Positions 34,920 through 42,219 of a DNA stretch of 53,693 nt are shown piece after piece. The notes beneath the pieces were generated by a model. That model was not told where the DNA came from, made no database searches, and saw only the letters and a list, made by a program, of their open reading frames with translations. A program made the translations under genes and the position numbers. The DNA is from Caulobacteraceae bacterium (GTDB taxonomy: Bacteria; Pseudomonadota; Alphaproteobacteria; Caulobacterales; Caulobacteraceae), in assembly GCA_027452265.1 (NCBI GenBank), contig DAIDGR010000030.1, positions 1 to 53,693 on the forward strand, written 5' to 3'. The number at the start of each line of letters is the position of its first letter. The stretch's first letter is position 1.

Positions 34920-35225
34920 CTAGTGTGTCCAGGGCTGCTTGCGGTTGAAGGCGAAATTATCTGCATAGGCCTTGATCACGAGACGGTGCTCCGGGTCCGG
35001 CAGGACCTCAAAGGGCAGGCCTCGCCGCTCCGCATAGGCGACCGCCGCTTCGCGCGTATCGAATTTCAGGCGCACCTGACCGTCGGTGTCCGCCGTCTCC
35101 GTCCAGCCCATCAAGGGCTCAGGCGTACGTGCGGAGGCCGGGGCGAACTCCAGGATCCAGACGTGGGTCTTGGCGACGCCGGACTGTGTGGCCGATTTGG
35201 GCGGGCGATAGATGCGCGCCAGCAT
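34920..35225 (-). CDS. NDUFS4-type accessory subunit of respiratory complex I
   Basis: 101 residues. [11 protein letters not shown]...W-I-L-E-F...[18 protein letters not shown] is the conserved ETC complex I subunit domain (18-kDa/NDUFS4), found in alphaproteobacteria and mitochondria but not in E. coli. It stabilises the NADH-binding module. AAGGAG lies 7 bases before the ATG; the open frame to 35333 reads into the tRNA-Pro gene. It sits between two tRNA genes on the same strand. Confidence 0.9.
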   Translation of the reverse strand: MLARIYRPPKSATQSGVAKTHVWILEFAPASARTPEPLMGWTETADTDGQVRLKFDTREAAVAYAERRGLPFEVLPDPEHRLVIKAYADNFAFNRKQPWTH

Positions 35226-35262
35226 GGCGAGGCTCCTTGGACGGACCAGGACTGAAACACTG

Positions 35263-35339
35263 TGGTCGGGGCGGCAGGATTCGAACCTGCGACCCTCTGC
35301 TCCCAAAGCAGATGCGCTACCAGGCTGCGCCACACCCCG
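35263..35339 (-). tRNA. tRNA-Pro (anticodon TGG)
   Basis: Minus-strand cloverleaf: acceptor CGGGGTG with CGCCCCG, D-arm GCGC/GCGC, anticodon stem TCTGC/GCAGA with loop TTTGGGA (anticodon TGG), T-arm GCAGG/CCTGC, discriminator A and encoded CCA (35263-35265). It precedes the NDUFS4 gene by 37 bases. Confidence 0.97.
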
Positions 35340-35408
35340 AACCCACAGCGGGAGGCGACCCCCTTTGCCAGAAAAGGCCTTGGCCCCGCAATCGCCCCGC
35401 TCAGGGGA

Positions 35409-35831
35409 TCAGAGCCGCCGCTTCATCAGCTTGAACACGCCGCTGGCCCGGGCCAGGTCGCGCGCGTGCATCCGCGCCGCGCCTTCCACGAAAGCAATCT
35501 CGCGCGTCAACCGCACCACCCTCGCCTCGCCCGTCACCCAGGCGCCGGCCTTTCCCATGTCGAGATAGTCGACAGAGAGATGCAAGGTCACCGGCGTCGC
35601 TCCGGAGGCGCGCGCGGCGGCGGCGGCCAACAGGCCGTCCAGAAAGGCGGAGAGCATGCCCCCGTGGATCAGGCCCAGACCATTGCAATGACGATCAAGG
35701 GCGAAAAAGGCCTGCTCCGCCCCCTCCTCCGTCAGCTTGGCATAGTAAGGCCCGTTATGCTGGGAGAAGGCTCCGCGGCCGGCCTGAAGGACGAAGCCCT
35801 CCGGCGGCAAGCGCGCGTCCTCAGGCCGCAT
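35409..35831 (-). CDS. PaaI-type hotdog-fold thioesterase
   Basis: 140 residues. The hotdog core has [16 protein letters not shown], with the H-G-G-x-x-x-x-x-x-D motif of PaaI/YbgC-like acyl-CoA thioesterases, then T-L-H-L-S-V-D-Y. It would hydrolyse an acyl- or aryl-CoA; the substrate is unknown. The ATG shares one base with the DUF192 stop (TAATG), so the two are coupled. Confidence 0.85.
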   Translation of the reverse strand: MRPEDARLPPEGFVLQAGRGAFSQHNGPYYAKLTEEGAEQAFFALDRHCNGLGLIHGGMLSAFLDGLLAAAAARASGATPVTLHLSVDYLDMGKAGAWVTGEARVVRLTREIAFVEGAARMHARDLARASGVFKLMKRRL

Positions 35832-36316
35832 TACTCGCGACGGCTCGGCGTGGTCACCAGATCACCGGGCTCGGCGCCGATTTCGGCAGCCCGGCCTCCA
35901 CGCAGCTCCAGCACCTCACTGACCTCGACGCCCGAGGGAATCGGCGTTTCGTCAAGCGGTACGGCGTTGCGGGCGATCGAAGCGATCCGGCCATTGGGCA
36001 GAATGTAGATAATGTCGAGCGGAATCAGGGTGTTCTTCATCCAGAACCACTGCTTCTCCGGCGGGGAGAACTCGAAGATCATGCCCTGGTCGGCGCCGAC
36101 GCTCTTTCGGAACATCAGGCCGCGCTCTCGCGTAGGTTCGGTGTCCGCCACCTCGACGGTAAAGCGGGCCACGCCCTTGGCGGTGTGAACCGCGATCGAC
36201 TCGGTCTTCAGAACCGGCGGATCCGCCGTCGCCGTCCCTGCGAGGGAGATGACAAGCGCGGAGAGCGCCAGCATAGGCATGGGCGAAAGGCGGGCGGCGA
36301 GAGAACGCGGATACAT
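35831..36316 (-). CDS. Exported DUF192 protein
   Basis: 161 residues. An N-terminal signal peptide (M-Y-P-R-S-L-A-A-R-L, then a hydrophobic stretch ending G-T-A-T-A) precedes a DUF192 domain with E-R-G-L-M-F-R-K-S...F-W-M-K-N-T-L-I-P-L-D-I-I-Y and the closing V-L-E-L-R-G-G-R-A-A-E-I-G. It is probably periplasmic; function unknown. ATG 36316 fits the signal peptide; the open frame to 36439 does not. Confidence 0.85.
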   Translation of the reverse strand: MYPRSLAARLSPMPMLALSALVISLAGTATADPPVLKTESIAVHTAKGVARFTVEVADTEPTRERGLMFRKSVGADQGMIFEFSPPEKQWFWMKNTLIPLDIIYILPNGRIASIARNAVPLDETPIPSGVEVSEVLELRGGRAAEIGAEPGDLVTTPSRRE

Positions 36317-36498
36317 GACGGGTCGGCTCCAGGCGCTCCTGAAGGCATTACGGCGGGCGCGGGTCGCACCAAGACTCGCAACGTCCTCAAGGACTTTGGC
36401 TGTAGAGCACGATTCAACGCCGATGCGAGGCTGCGTCAACGCATCACACTCCTAAGGCGTTTCAACGCCGGTCCACGCGGAACTCCGTCGCGGATTAA

Positions 36499-37068
36499 TT
36501 AAACCGGATCAAGCTCCACGTCCGCCACAACCAGGCCCTTGGGACCCCGCGTGAACCGCACGCGCAGCATGTCGCCCGGCGTCAGGTCGAAAATCCCGCG
36601 ACGCCGCAGCACCTCGGCATGGACGAAGATGTCGGCGCTCGCGTCCGCACCGACCAGAAAGCCATATCCCTTGGCGCGATTGAACCATTTGACCCGCCCG
36701 GTCGTCACCGCCTGGCTGGCGCACACGGGGGCAGCCTCGCCTTGCGGATCCGCGCGAAGCTGCGGGGTGCGGGACGCGGGACTTGAAAGCCGGATGTCCC
36801 CGGGATCCAGCGTCACCACCTCGGTCACCTGCCAGCCGCGGGCGCGTTGGGCGATGTCACAAACGATCCGCGCGCCATCGGGCGAGCTCTCGTACCCGGC
36901 GGCGCGCAGGACGCTTAAATGCAGAAGCGCGTCGTGACCTTGGGCAACCTCGCCTTGATCGGGAACAACAAAGCCATACCCCTTACCCGGGTCGAACCAT
37001 TTGACGCGCCCCTTGGCGCGCACGCTATCGCCCACCGTCCGGACGCACGCGTCCTGATCCTCAACCAT
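36499..37068 (-). CDS. Tandem cold-shock-domain protein
   Basis: 189 residues with two CSDs. The first starts G-R-V-K-W-F-D-P-G-K-G-Y-G-F-V, the second G-R-V-K-W-F-N-R-A-K-G-Y-G-F-L; each has an RNP1-like core, and the second keeps D-I-F-V-H. They bind single-stranded RNA or DNA. The doubled arrangement is typical of alphaproteobacteria, including Caulobacter, where such proteins act mainly in stationary phase rather than cold shock. ATG 37068 has GGAG 10 bases upstream; the frame is open to 37197. An independent promoter probably lies in 37069-37256. Confidence 0.88.
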   Translation of the reverse strand: MVEDQDACVRTVGDSVRAKGRVKWFDPGKGYGFVVPDQGEVAQGHDALLHLSVLRAAGYESSPDGARIVCDIAQRARGWQVTEVVTLDPGDIRLSSPASRTPQLRADPQGEAAPVCASQAVTTGRVKWFNRAKGYGFLVGADASADIFVHAEVLRRRGIFDLTPGDMLRVRFTRGPKGLVVADVELDPV

Positions 37069-37256
37069 GTCAGCCCCGCTCCGTGTCTCACCGGAGACGC
37101 CAAGGTGGAGACAAGGCTCAAGCTTGCGGCGCGGCGCGGTCAATGCGGAGCGCGGCCGCGCGCCTCCTAGGAGGCCAAATGCGCGGCGCAGAAGCATTTC
37201 ACCCGCCAGGATCCCAGCGGGGGCGAAAATTTGGGCGAAAAGGAATGAGGCGAGAG

Positions 37257-37331
37257 TGGTAGGCCCTACGGGAGTCGAACCCGTCTTCCCAGATTGAAAA
37301 TCTGATGTCCTAACCGATAGACGAAGGGCCC
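37257..37331 (-). tRNA. tRNA-Glu (anticodon TTC)
   Basis: Minus-strand cloverleaf: acceptor GGGCCCT with AGGGCCT (first pair G-T), anticodon stem TCAGA/TCTGG with loop TTTTCAA (anticodon TTC), T-arm ACGGG/CCCGT, discriminator A and encoded CCA (37257-37259). It stands alone between the CSD gene and recJ. Confidence 0.97.
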
Positions 37332-37349
37332 GCCCGCTCGGAAGCGCGC

Positions 37350-37379
37350 CGTATATCCCGCGCCCATGAGCCAGCGCAA
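37350..37379 (-). promoter_or_regulatory. Possible promoter of tRNA-Glu
   Basis: On the minus strand TTGCGC (37374-37379), an 18-base spacer and TATACG (37350-37355) lie upstream of tRNA-Glu, giving a short leader. The -35 is reasonable, the -10 only fair. Confidence 0.3.
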
Positions 37380-37396
37380 GCCTTGCCGATCACGGC

Positions 37397-39187
37397 TTAT
37401 CCCGCCGCGTCGGCGAGATCGTCGATCTCGAGTTGCGCGCCATCCCTGCCCTGCCAGGTATCGCGCTTCAGGCGACCCGCGACATGGACGCTCGCGCCGC
37501 CGGCGAGAAGGCGCGTCCCCAGCGGCGTATCCCCGGCACGCCAGGCTATGGCCTTCAGGCGGCTTCCGCCAAGATCAGCGAGGTCACATCGGATGTGACC
37601 CCCACGGAGCGGCTCGGCGCGCTCGATTCGGGCGCTGGCCAGGGCGAAGACCGGTTCGGGATTGCCGGGGCCAAAGGGCGCCAGGCACGCAAAAGCCTCC
37701 AGCGCGCCCTTGGCGCCGCTGGGCGAGGTCAGGGCGTCGATTTCCAAAGCGTCGGTCTGGATTGCGCGATCGGCCTCAGCACTCAGCCGCTCGCAGAGAA
37801 AGGCCCTCAGTTCAGGCACCGCGTCCGCGCGCAAGGTCATTCCCGCCGCCATGGCATGGCCGCCGCCCGCCATCAGGAGCCCGGCCTCATAGGCGGCGTT
37901 CACCGCCGCGCCGAGATTGACCCCGGGCTGCGACCGCCCCGATCCTTTGGCGAGGCCAGTGGCCGGGTCGAGTCCGAGCACCACCGTGGCGCGCCGATAG
38001 CGCTCCCGCAGGCGGCTGGCGACGATGCCGACCACACCCGGATGCCAGCCCTCCCGAGCGACCACGAGGGCCGGCGCCTCGACCCCCTGATTGTCCGCGT
38101 GCTCAAGCTGGCTGATCGCCTCATCCAGGATCCGCGCCTCGATCGCCTTTCGCTCGGCATTGAGGGCATCCAGTTCCTGCGCCAGAACCCGGGCCCGATC
38201 CGGATCGTCGGTGGAGAGGAGTTCGGCGCCAAGGTCGGCTCGCCCGATTCGTCCCCCGGCATTGATTCGCGGACCGAGGACAAATCCCGCCTCGAACACA
38301 CCAGCCGCCTTGGCCGGGACGCCCGCCACCTCCAGCAAGGCGGCGAGGCCCGGATTGGCCCAGCGCGACATGACCTTCAGACCCTGGGAGGCCAGGGCCC
38401 GGTTGAAGCCCACAAGGCGTGTGACGTCGCAGATCGCGCCCAACGCAGCCAGATCCAGCCAGGCGCGGATGTCGGGCTCGCGGAGCCCCTTAAACAGGCC
38501 CCGCCGTCGGGCCTCGCGGTTCAGGGCCGCCAGAAGGACGAAGGTAACCCCCGCTGCCGCCAGAACGCCCTGGCCTGAGGCGCAACCCGGCTGGTTCGGA
38601 TTGACGAGGGCTGCGGCGCCGCGCGGCCGTTCGCGCATCAGATGGTGGTCGATAACGACCACCGGAAGGTCGATCTCCTCGGCCACGGCGAGGGCGTCAT
38701 GCGCCGCGGCCCCGCAATCCACGGTCACCACAAGCCCTGCCCCCGAGGCCTTGATCGCCTGGAACGCGCCGGGCGTGGGTCCGAACCCCTCGGTAAGGCG
38801 GTCGGGCACATAGATGGGCAGGGTGACGCCAAGCGCACGGAACCAGCGCACCAGAAGCGCGGCGCTGGACGCTCCGTCGACGTCGTAGTCCGCAAACACC
38901 GTGATCGGCGTCCCGACCTCGAGCGCATCCACGATCAGGCGCGCGGCGAGGTCCATGTCCACAAAGCTGGAGGGATCGGGAAAAAGGGTCTTGAGAGTCG
39001 GCGCCAGAAAGCTCTCGCCCTCCTCCGCGCCGACGCCACGCGAGGCCAGGGCGCGGGCCAGAGGTTCGTCCAGGCCAAGGCGCGTCTGGTGGATCCGCAC
39101 AAGCTCAGGCTCGGCCTCCCGCGCCGCCCAAGCCCGGCCGCTCACCGAGCGCGTCACGCCCAGAAACGCTGAGTCCCGCGCCGGCAT
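37397..39187 (-). CDS. recJ: RecJ, single-stranded-DNA-specific 5'-3' exonuclease
   Basis: 596 residues. The DHH domain holds F-A-D-Y-D-V-D-G-A-S-S-A-A, V-T-V-D-C-G and V-V-V-I-D-H-H-L-M, the Mn2+-binding signature. The DHHA1 domain has G-G-G-H-A-M-A-A-G, followed by an OB fold with F-G-P-G-N-P-E-P-V-F. It degrades single-stranded DNA in recombination and mismatch repair. ATG 39187 is preferred over a GTG at 39208. It follows hom by 24 bases on the same strand. Confidence 0.95.
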   Translation of the reverse strand: MPARDSAFLGVTRSVSGRAWAAREAEPELVRIHQTRLGLDEPLARALASRGVGAEEGESFLAPTLKTLFPDPSSFVDMDLAARLIVDALEVGTPITVFADYDVDGASSAALLVRWFRALGVTLPIYVPDRLTEGFGPTPGAFQAIKASGAGLVVTVDCGAAAHDALAVAEEIDLPVVVIDHHLMRERPRGAAALVNPNQPGCASGQGVLAAAGVTFVLLAALNREARRRGLFKGLREPDIRAWLDLAALGAICDVTRLVGFNRALASQGLKVMSRWANPGLAALLEVAGVPAKAAGVFEAGFVLGPRINAGGRIGRADLGAELLSTDDPDRARVLAQELDALNAERKAIEARILDEAISQLEHADNQGVEAPALVVAREGWHPGVVGIVASRLRERYRRATVVLGLDPATGLAKGSGRSQPGVNLGAAVNAAYEAGLLMAGGGHAMAAGMTLRADAVPELRAFLCERLSAEADRAIQTDALEIDALTSPSGAKGALEAFACLAPFGPGNPEPVFALASARIERAEPLRGGHIRCDLADLGGSRLKAIAWRAGDTPLGTRLLAGGASVHVAGRLKRDTWQGRDGAQLEIDDLADAAG

Positions 39188-39211
39188 CGATGGGCTCCGT
39201 TTCCGCACGCG

Positions 39212-40510
39212 TCAGATGCGCGCGATTCGCATCACTCTGGGCGGCTCGGTCATACAGGGCAATGCGCCGAGCCGCGCAACGGCGCGGGCGATGGAGGCTT
39301 CCTCGGCTGGGTGGGTCGTCAGCACGATCGGAACGGCCGCGACCTCTTCGAGCCGCTTTTGCAGGAGGCTGTCGATCGACAGCCCGGCATCGGCCAGGGT
39401 CTCCGACAAGGCCGCGACAACACCAGGCTCATCGCGCACCATAAGCCGCATATAGGCCCCCTCGCGGGCCTTGCGCGATGGCGCGGGCGCACCCTTGGCG
39501 AGGCGATCCGCCGGCGTCTGGAAGACCGGGCGGACGGGCTGGGCGAGAACGTCGGCGATGTCTGCGGCGACCGCCATGGCGGTGGGACCCGCCCCCGCGC
39601 CCGCGCCCTGGATGAACAGCTCTCCCAGGTCCTGCGCATGGATGAACAGGGCGTTCAATGCCCCATCGGCCCGGGCCAGAGGATGCTCAAGCGGCAAAAG
39701 CGTCGGATGCACGCTGACGCTGACCCCGTCCGCCGCGCGTCGGGCCAGGGCGACCAGCTTGATCCGAAAGCCCAGGGCGCCGGCGAGGCGGATGTCGATC
39801 AGCTCGACCTTTTCGATGCCCTCGACTTCAGCCCTGGACCAGTCGGGCGCGCCGCCAAAGGCGAGGGCCGCAAGGATGACGATCTTGTGGGCGGCGTCGT
39901 AGCCGCCGATGTCGGTGGAGGGATCGGCCTCGGCGTAGCCCAGCCCCTGGGCCTGGGCGAGGGCCCGGGCGAAATCCAGCCCTTCGGCCTCCATCTCGGT
40001 CAGGATGTAATTGCAGGTGCCGTTGAGAATTCCGGCCACGGCATCGATCTGGTCCCCCACCAGGGCCTCACGCAGAACCTTCACCGCCGGCGCCCCGCCC
40101 ATGACCGCGGCTTCAAATCGCAAGGCGACGCCCCGGGCTTCAGCCAGCCGCGCCAGCTCCGCGCCATGATGGGCGATCAAGGCCTTGTTGGCTGTGACCA
40201 CCGGTTTTCCCGCCTCCAGGGCGGCGACCACGGACTCCCGCGCCGGTCCCTCGGCGCCTCCGATCAACTCGATGAAAATGTCGATCTCGCTCGACCGCGC
40301 CAGGGCCACGGGATCGTCAAACCAGGTCATGGCGCGAAGGTCGACGCCACGCGCCGCATCCCTTCGCCGTGCGCTCACCGCGGTCACCTCGACCTGGCCG
40401 CCACCCGGGGCAAAGGCGGGACGCGCGGCCACGAGCCGAACCAGCCCCTGGCCCACGGTTCCAAGCCCCGCGACGCCCAGACGCACCTTTGGTCCGCCCT
40501 GACCGCTCAT
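39212..40510 (-). CDS. hom: Homoserine dehydrogenase
   Basis: 432 residues. It reduces aspartate semialdehyde to homoserine for threonine and methionine. The NAD(P) motif is G-V-A-G-L-G-T-V-G-Q-G; the core has N-G-T-C-N-Y-I-L-T and A-E-A-D-P-S-T-D-I-G-G-Y-D-A. A C-terminal ACT domain (about 350-432) suggests feedback control, probably by threonine. It is monofunctional, with no aspartate kinase. ATGA overlap with alaC upstream. Confidence 0.95.
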   Translation of the reverse strand: MSGQGGPKVRLGVAGLGTVGQGLVRLVAARPAFAPGGGQVEVTAVSARRRDAARGVDLRAMTWFDDPVALARSSEIDIFIELIGGAEGPARESVVAALEAGKPVVTANKALIAHHGAELARLAEARGVALRFEAAVMGGAPAVKVLREALVGDQIDAVAGILNGTCNYILTEMEAEGLDFARALAQAQGLGYAEADPSTDIGGYDAAHKIVILAALAFGGAPDWSRAEVEGIEKVELIDIRLAGALGFRIKLVALARRAADGVSVSVHPTLLPLEHPLARADGALNALFIHAQDLGELFIQGAGAGAGPTAMAVAADIADVLAQPVRPVFQTPADRLAKGAPAPSRKAREGAYMRLMVRDEPGVVAALSETLADAGLSIDSLLQKRLEEVAAVPIVLTTHPAEEASIARAVARLGALPCMTEPPRVMRIARI

Positions 40511-41721
40511 GACGCCTCAAGGGGCGCGACTTCGGTCTGGGCCAAGCCCAGCTCCCGGTCGATGAACCGTTTGATGTTGCGGCCAGCCTGGCGGATACGA
40601 TGCTCGTTCTCGACCAGACCGATCCGGACATAGCCTTCGCCGTATTCACCAAAGGCGACACCGGGCGAAACCGCCACGTGCGCCTCCTCCATCAGGCGCT
40701 TGGCGAAGGCGAGCGACCCCTGAGCGCGGAACGCCTCGGGCAGCGGGGCCCAGGCGAACATCGAGGCAGGCGGCGAGGGAATTTCCCATCCGGCGCGGGC
40801 CAGGGCTGAGACCAGGGTGTCGCGTCGTGCGCGATAGAGGCCCCGAATCTCATCGACGCAGCCTTGCGGACCGTTCAAGGCCGCCGCGGCCGCCACCTGG
40901 ATCGGGGTATAGGCGCCATAGTCGAGATAGGACTTGATGCGCGCGAGCGCCGCGCAGAGCTTGGCGTTGCCCACCACCATGCCGACGCGCCAGCCCGCCA
41001 TGGCGTAGGTCTTGGACAGGGAATTCACCTCGACCGCGAGGCCTCGCGCGCCCTCCACCTGCAGGATCGACGGCGGCGGATTGCCGTCGAAATAGATCTC
41101 CGAATAGGCGACGTCCGAAAGGATCAGGAGGTCATGCTTGCGGGCCAGAGCCACCGCCTCGCGATAGAAGTCCAGGTCGACCCACTGCGCTGTCGGGTTC
41201 GAGGGATAGCTCAGGATCAGCACCTTGGGCCGGCCCGTGGCCGCGGCGGCGGACGCGCCCGACAGGTAGGCCTCTGGCGAAAGGGCTGGAACGTGGCGGA
41301 TCACGCCGCCAGCCATGATGAAGCCATAGGCGTGGATCGGATAGGCCGGATTGGGGCAGATCACCTCGTCGCCGGGCCCCGTGATCGCTTGGGCCAGATT
41401 GGCGAACCCTTCCTTCGAACCCAAAGTGGCGACGATTTCGGTCTCTGGGTCGAGGCTCACGCCGAAGCGTCGCTCATAATAGCCAGCCATGGCGCGACGC
41501 AGACCCAGTATGCCCTTGGATGCCGAGTAGCGTCCGGCCTTGGGGTCCCGCGCCGTCTCGATCAGCTTGTCGACGATGTGGCTGGGGGTGGGCATGTCGG
41601 GATTGCCCATGCCGAAATCGATGATGTCCACGCCCTCCCGGCGCAGACGGGCCTTGAGGCGATTGACCTCCTCAAACACGTAAGGCGGGAGGCTCTGAAT
41701 GCGGTGAAATTCGGGGATCAT
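40507..41721 (-). CDS. alaC: AlaC-like alanine/2-oxo acid aminotransferase
   Basis: 404 residues, fold type I PLP aminotransferase. The PLP Lys is in S-L-S-K-T-Y-A-M-A-G-W-R; Y-P-S-N-P-T-A-Q and D-V-A-Y-S-E-I-Y are conserved. The N-terminus I-P-E-F-H-R-I-Q-S-L-P-P-Y-V-F is typical of the AlaC/YfdZ group, often annotated LL-diaminopimelate aminotransferase. In alphaproteobacteria it commonly precedes hom, as here, with ATGA coupling. Glutamate-pyruvate transamination is the likely reaction. Confidence 0.9.
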   Translation of the reverse strand: MIPEFHRIQSLPPYVFEEVNRLKARLRREGVDIIDFGMGNPDMPTPSHIVDKLIETARDPKAGRYSASKGILGLRRAMAGYYERRFGVSLDPETEIVATLGSKEGFANLAQAITGPGDEVICPNPAYPIHAYGFIMAGGVIRHVPALSPEAYLSGASAAAATGRPKVLILSYPSNPTAQWVDLDFYREAVALARKHDLLILSDVAYSEIYFDGNPPPSILQVEGARGLAVEVNSLSKTYAMAGWRVGMVVGNAKLCAALARIKSYLDYGAYTPIQVAAAAALNGPQGCVDEIRGLYRARRDTLVSALARAGWEIPSPPASMFAWAPLPEAFRAQGSLAFAKRLMEEAHVAVSPGVAFGEYGEGYVRIGLVENEHRIRQAGRNIKRFIDRELGLAQTEVAPLEAS

Positions 41722-41755
41722 GGGGCGCGGGGGAATCGGCGGGCGGCGGAGGAGC

Positions 41756-42169
41756 TCAATGGGGGCGGCTGGGAGGCGCGGCGGCGGCCCGGGCCTCCCG
41801 GGCGAACGCTTCGGCCTCGGTCACATCGAGAGGGTTAATCGGTGGGGGCGCCGCCGCCTCTTGACGCGCCGAAACGGCAAAGGCGTCGGCCCCGTTGAGC
41901 GGCAATCCGAAACTGTCCGGTGCGCTCTCCTCGCCGAGCCTCCGCCCAGCCTCGCGGATGTCCATCACGGCGGCCTCGAAGGCGGCTGGACTCCGCACAT
42001 CCCTGGGCGTCGGCGGAATAGAACAGAAGCTTGGCCAGGGCTGGACCGAGGCCGCTTTCTGATTGGGGCAAGGCTTCGCCGCCCAGGCCTGAGGGGCGCC
42101 GAGCAGGGTCGCAGCCACGAGCGACGTTGCAAAATGGACGCCGAGAGCCTTCATAAGGCGAGAACTCAT
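41756..42169 (-). CDS. Small exported protein of unknown function
   Basis: 137 residues. The N-terminus (M-K-A-L-G-V...A-T-L-L-G-A-P-Q-A-W-A-A) is a clear signal peptide, with cleavage near A-W-A. Just after it are two Cys (K-P-C-P-N and F-C-S-I-P) about 16 residues apart that could form a disulfide, and the tail is Ala/Pro-rich. I recognise no family. ATG 42154 is an alternative start. It lies 34 bases upstream of alaC on the same strand and is divergent from phaC. Confidence 0.65.
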   Translation of the reverse strand: MSSRLMKALGVHFATSLVAATLLGAPQAWAAKPCPNQKAASVQPWPSFCSIPPTPRDVRSPAAFEAAVMDIREAGRRLGEESAPDSFGLPLNGADAFAVSARQEAAAPPPINPLDVTEAEAFAREARAAAAPPSRPH

Positions 42170-42219
42170 AGGACAGGTCGCCCCTCGGCGGAAGGGCGAG
42201 CGCCCAAAGGGAGACCTCC

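Noticed and set aside
36455-36471. GGCGTT/AACGCC hairpin after the tandem CSD gene as a terminator
   Set aside because: The loop would be only 2-4 bases and the following bases (TTAGG) do not form a U-tract.
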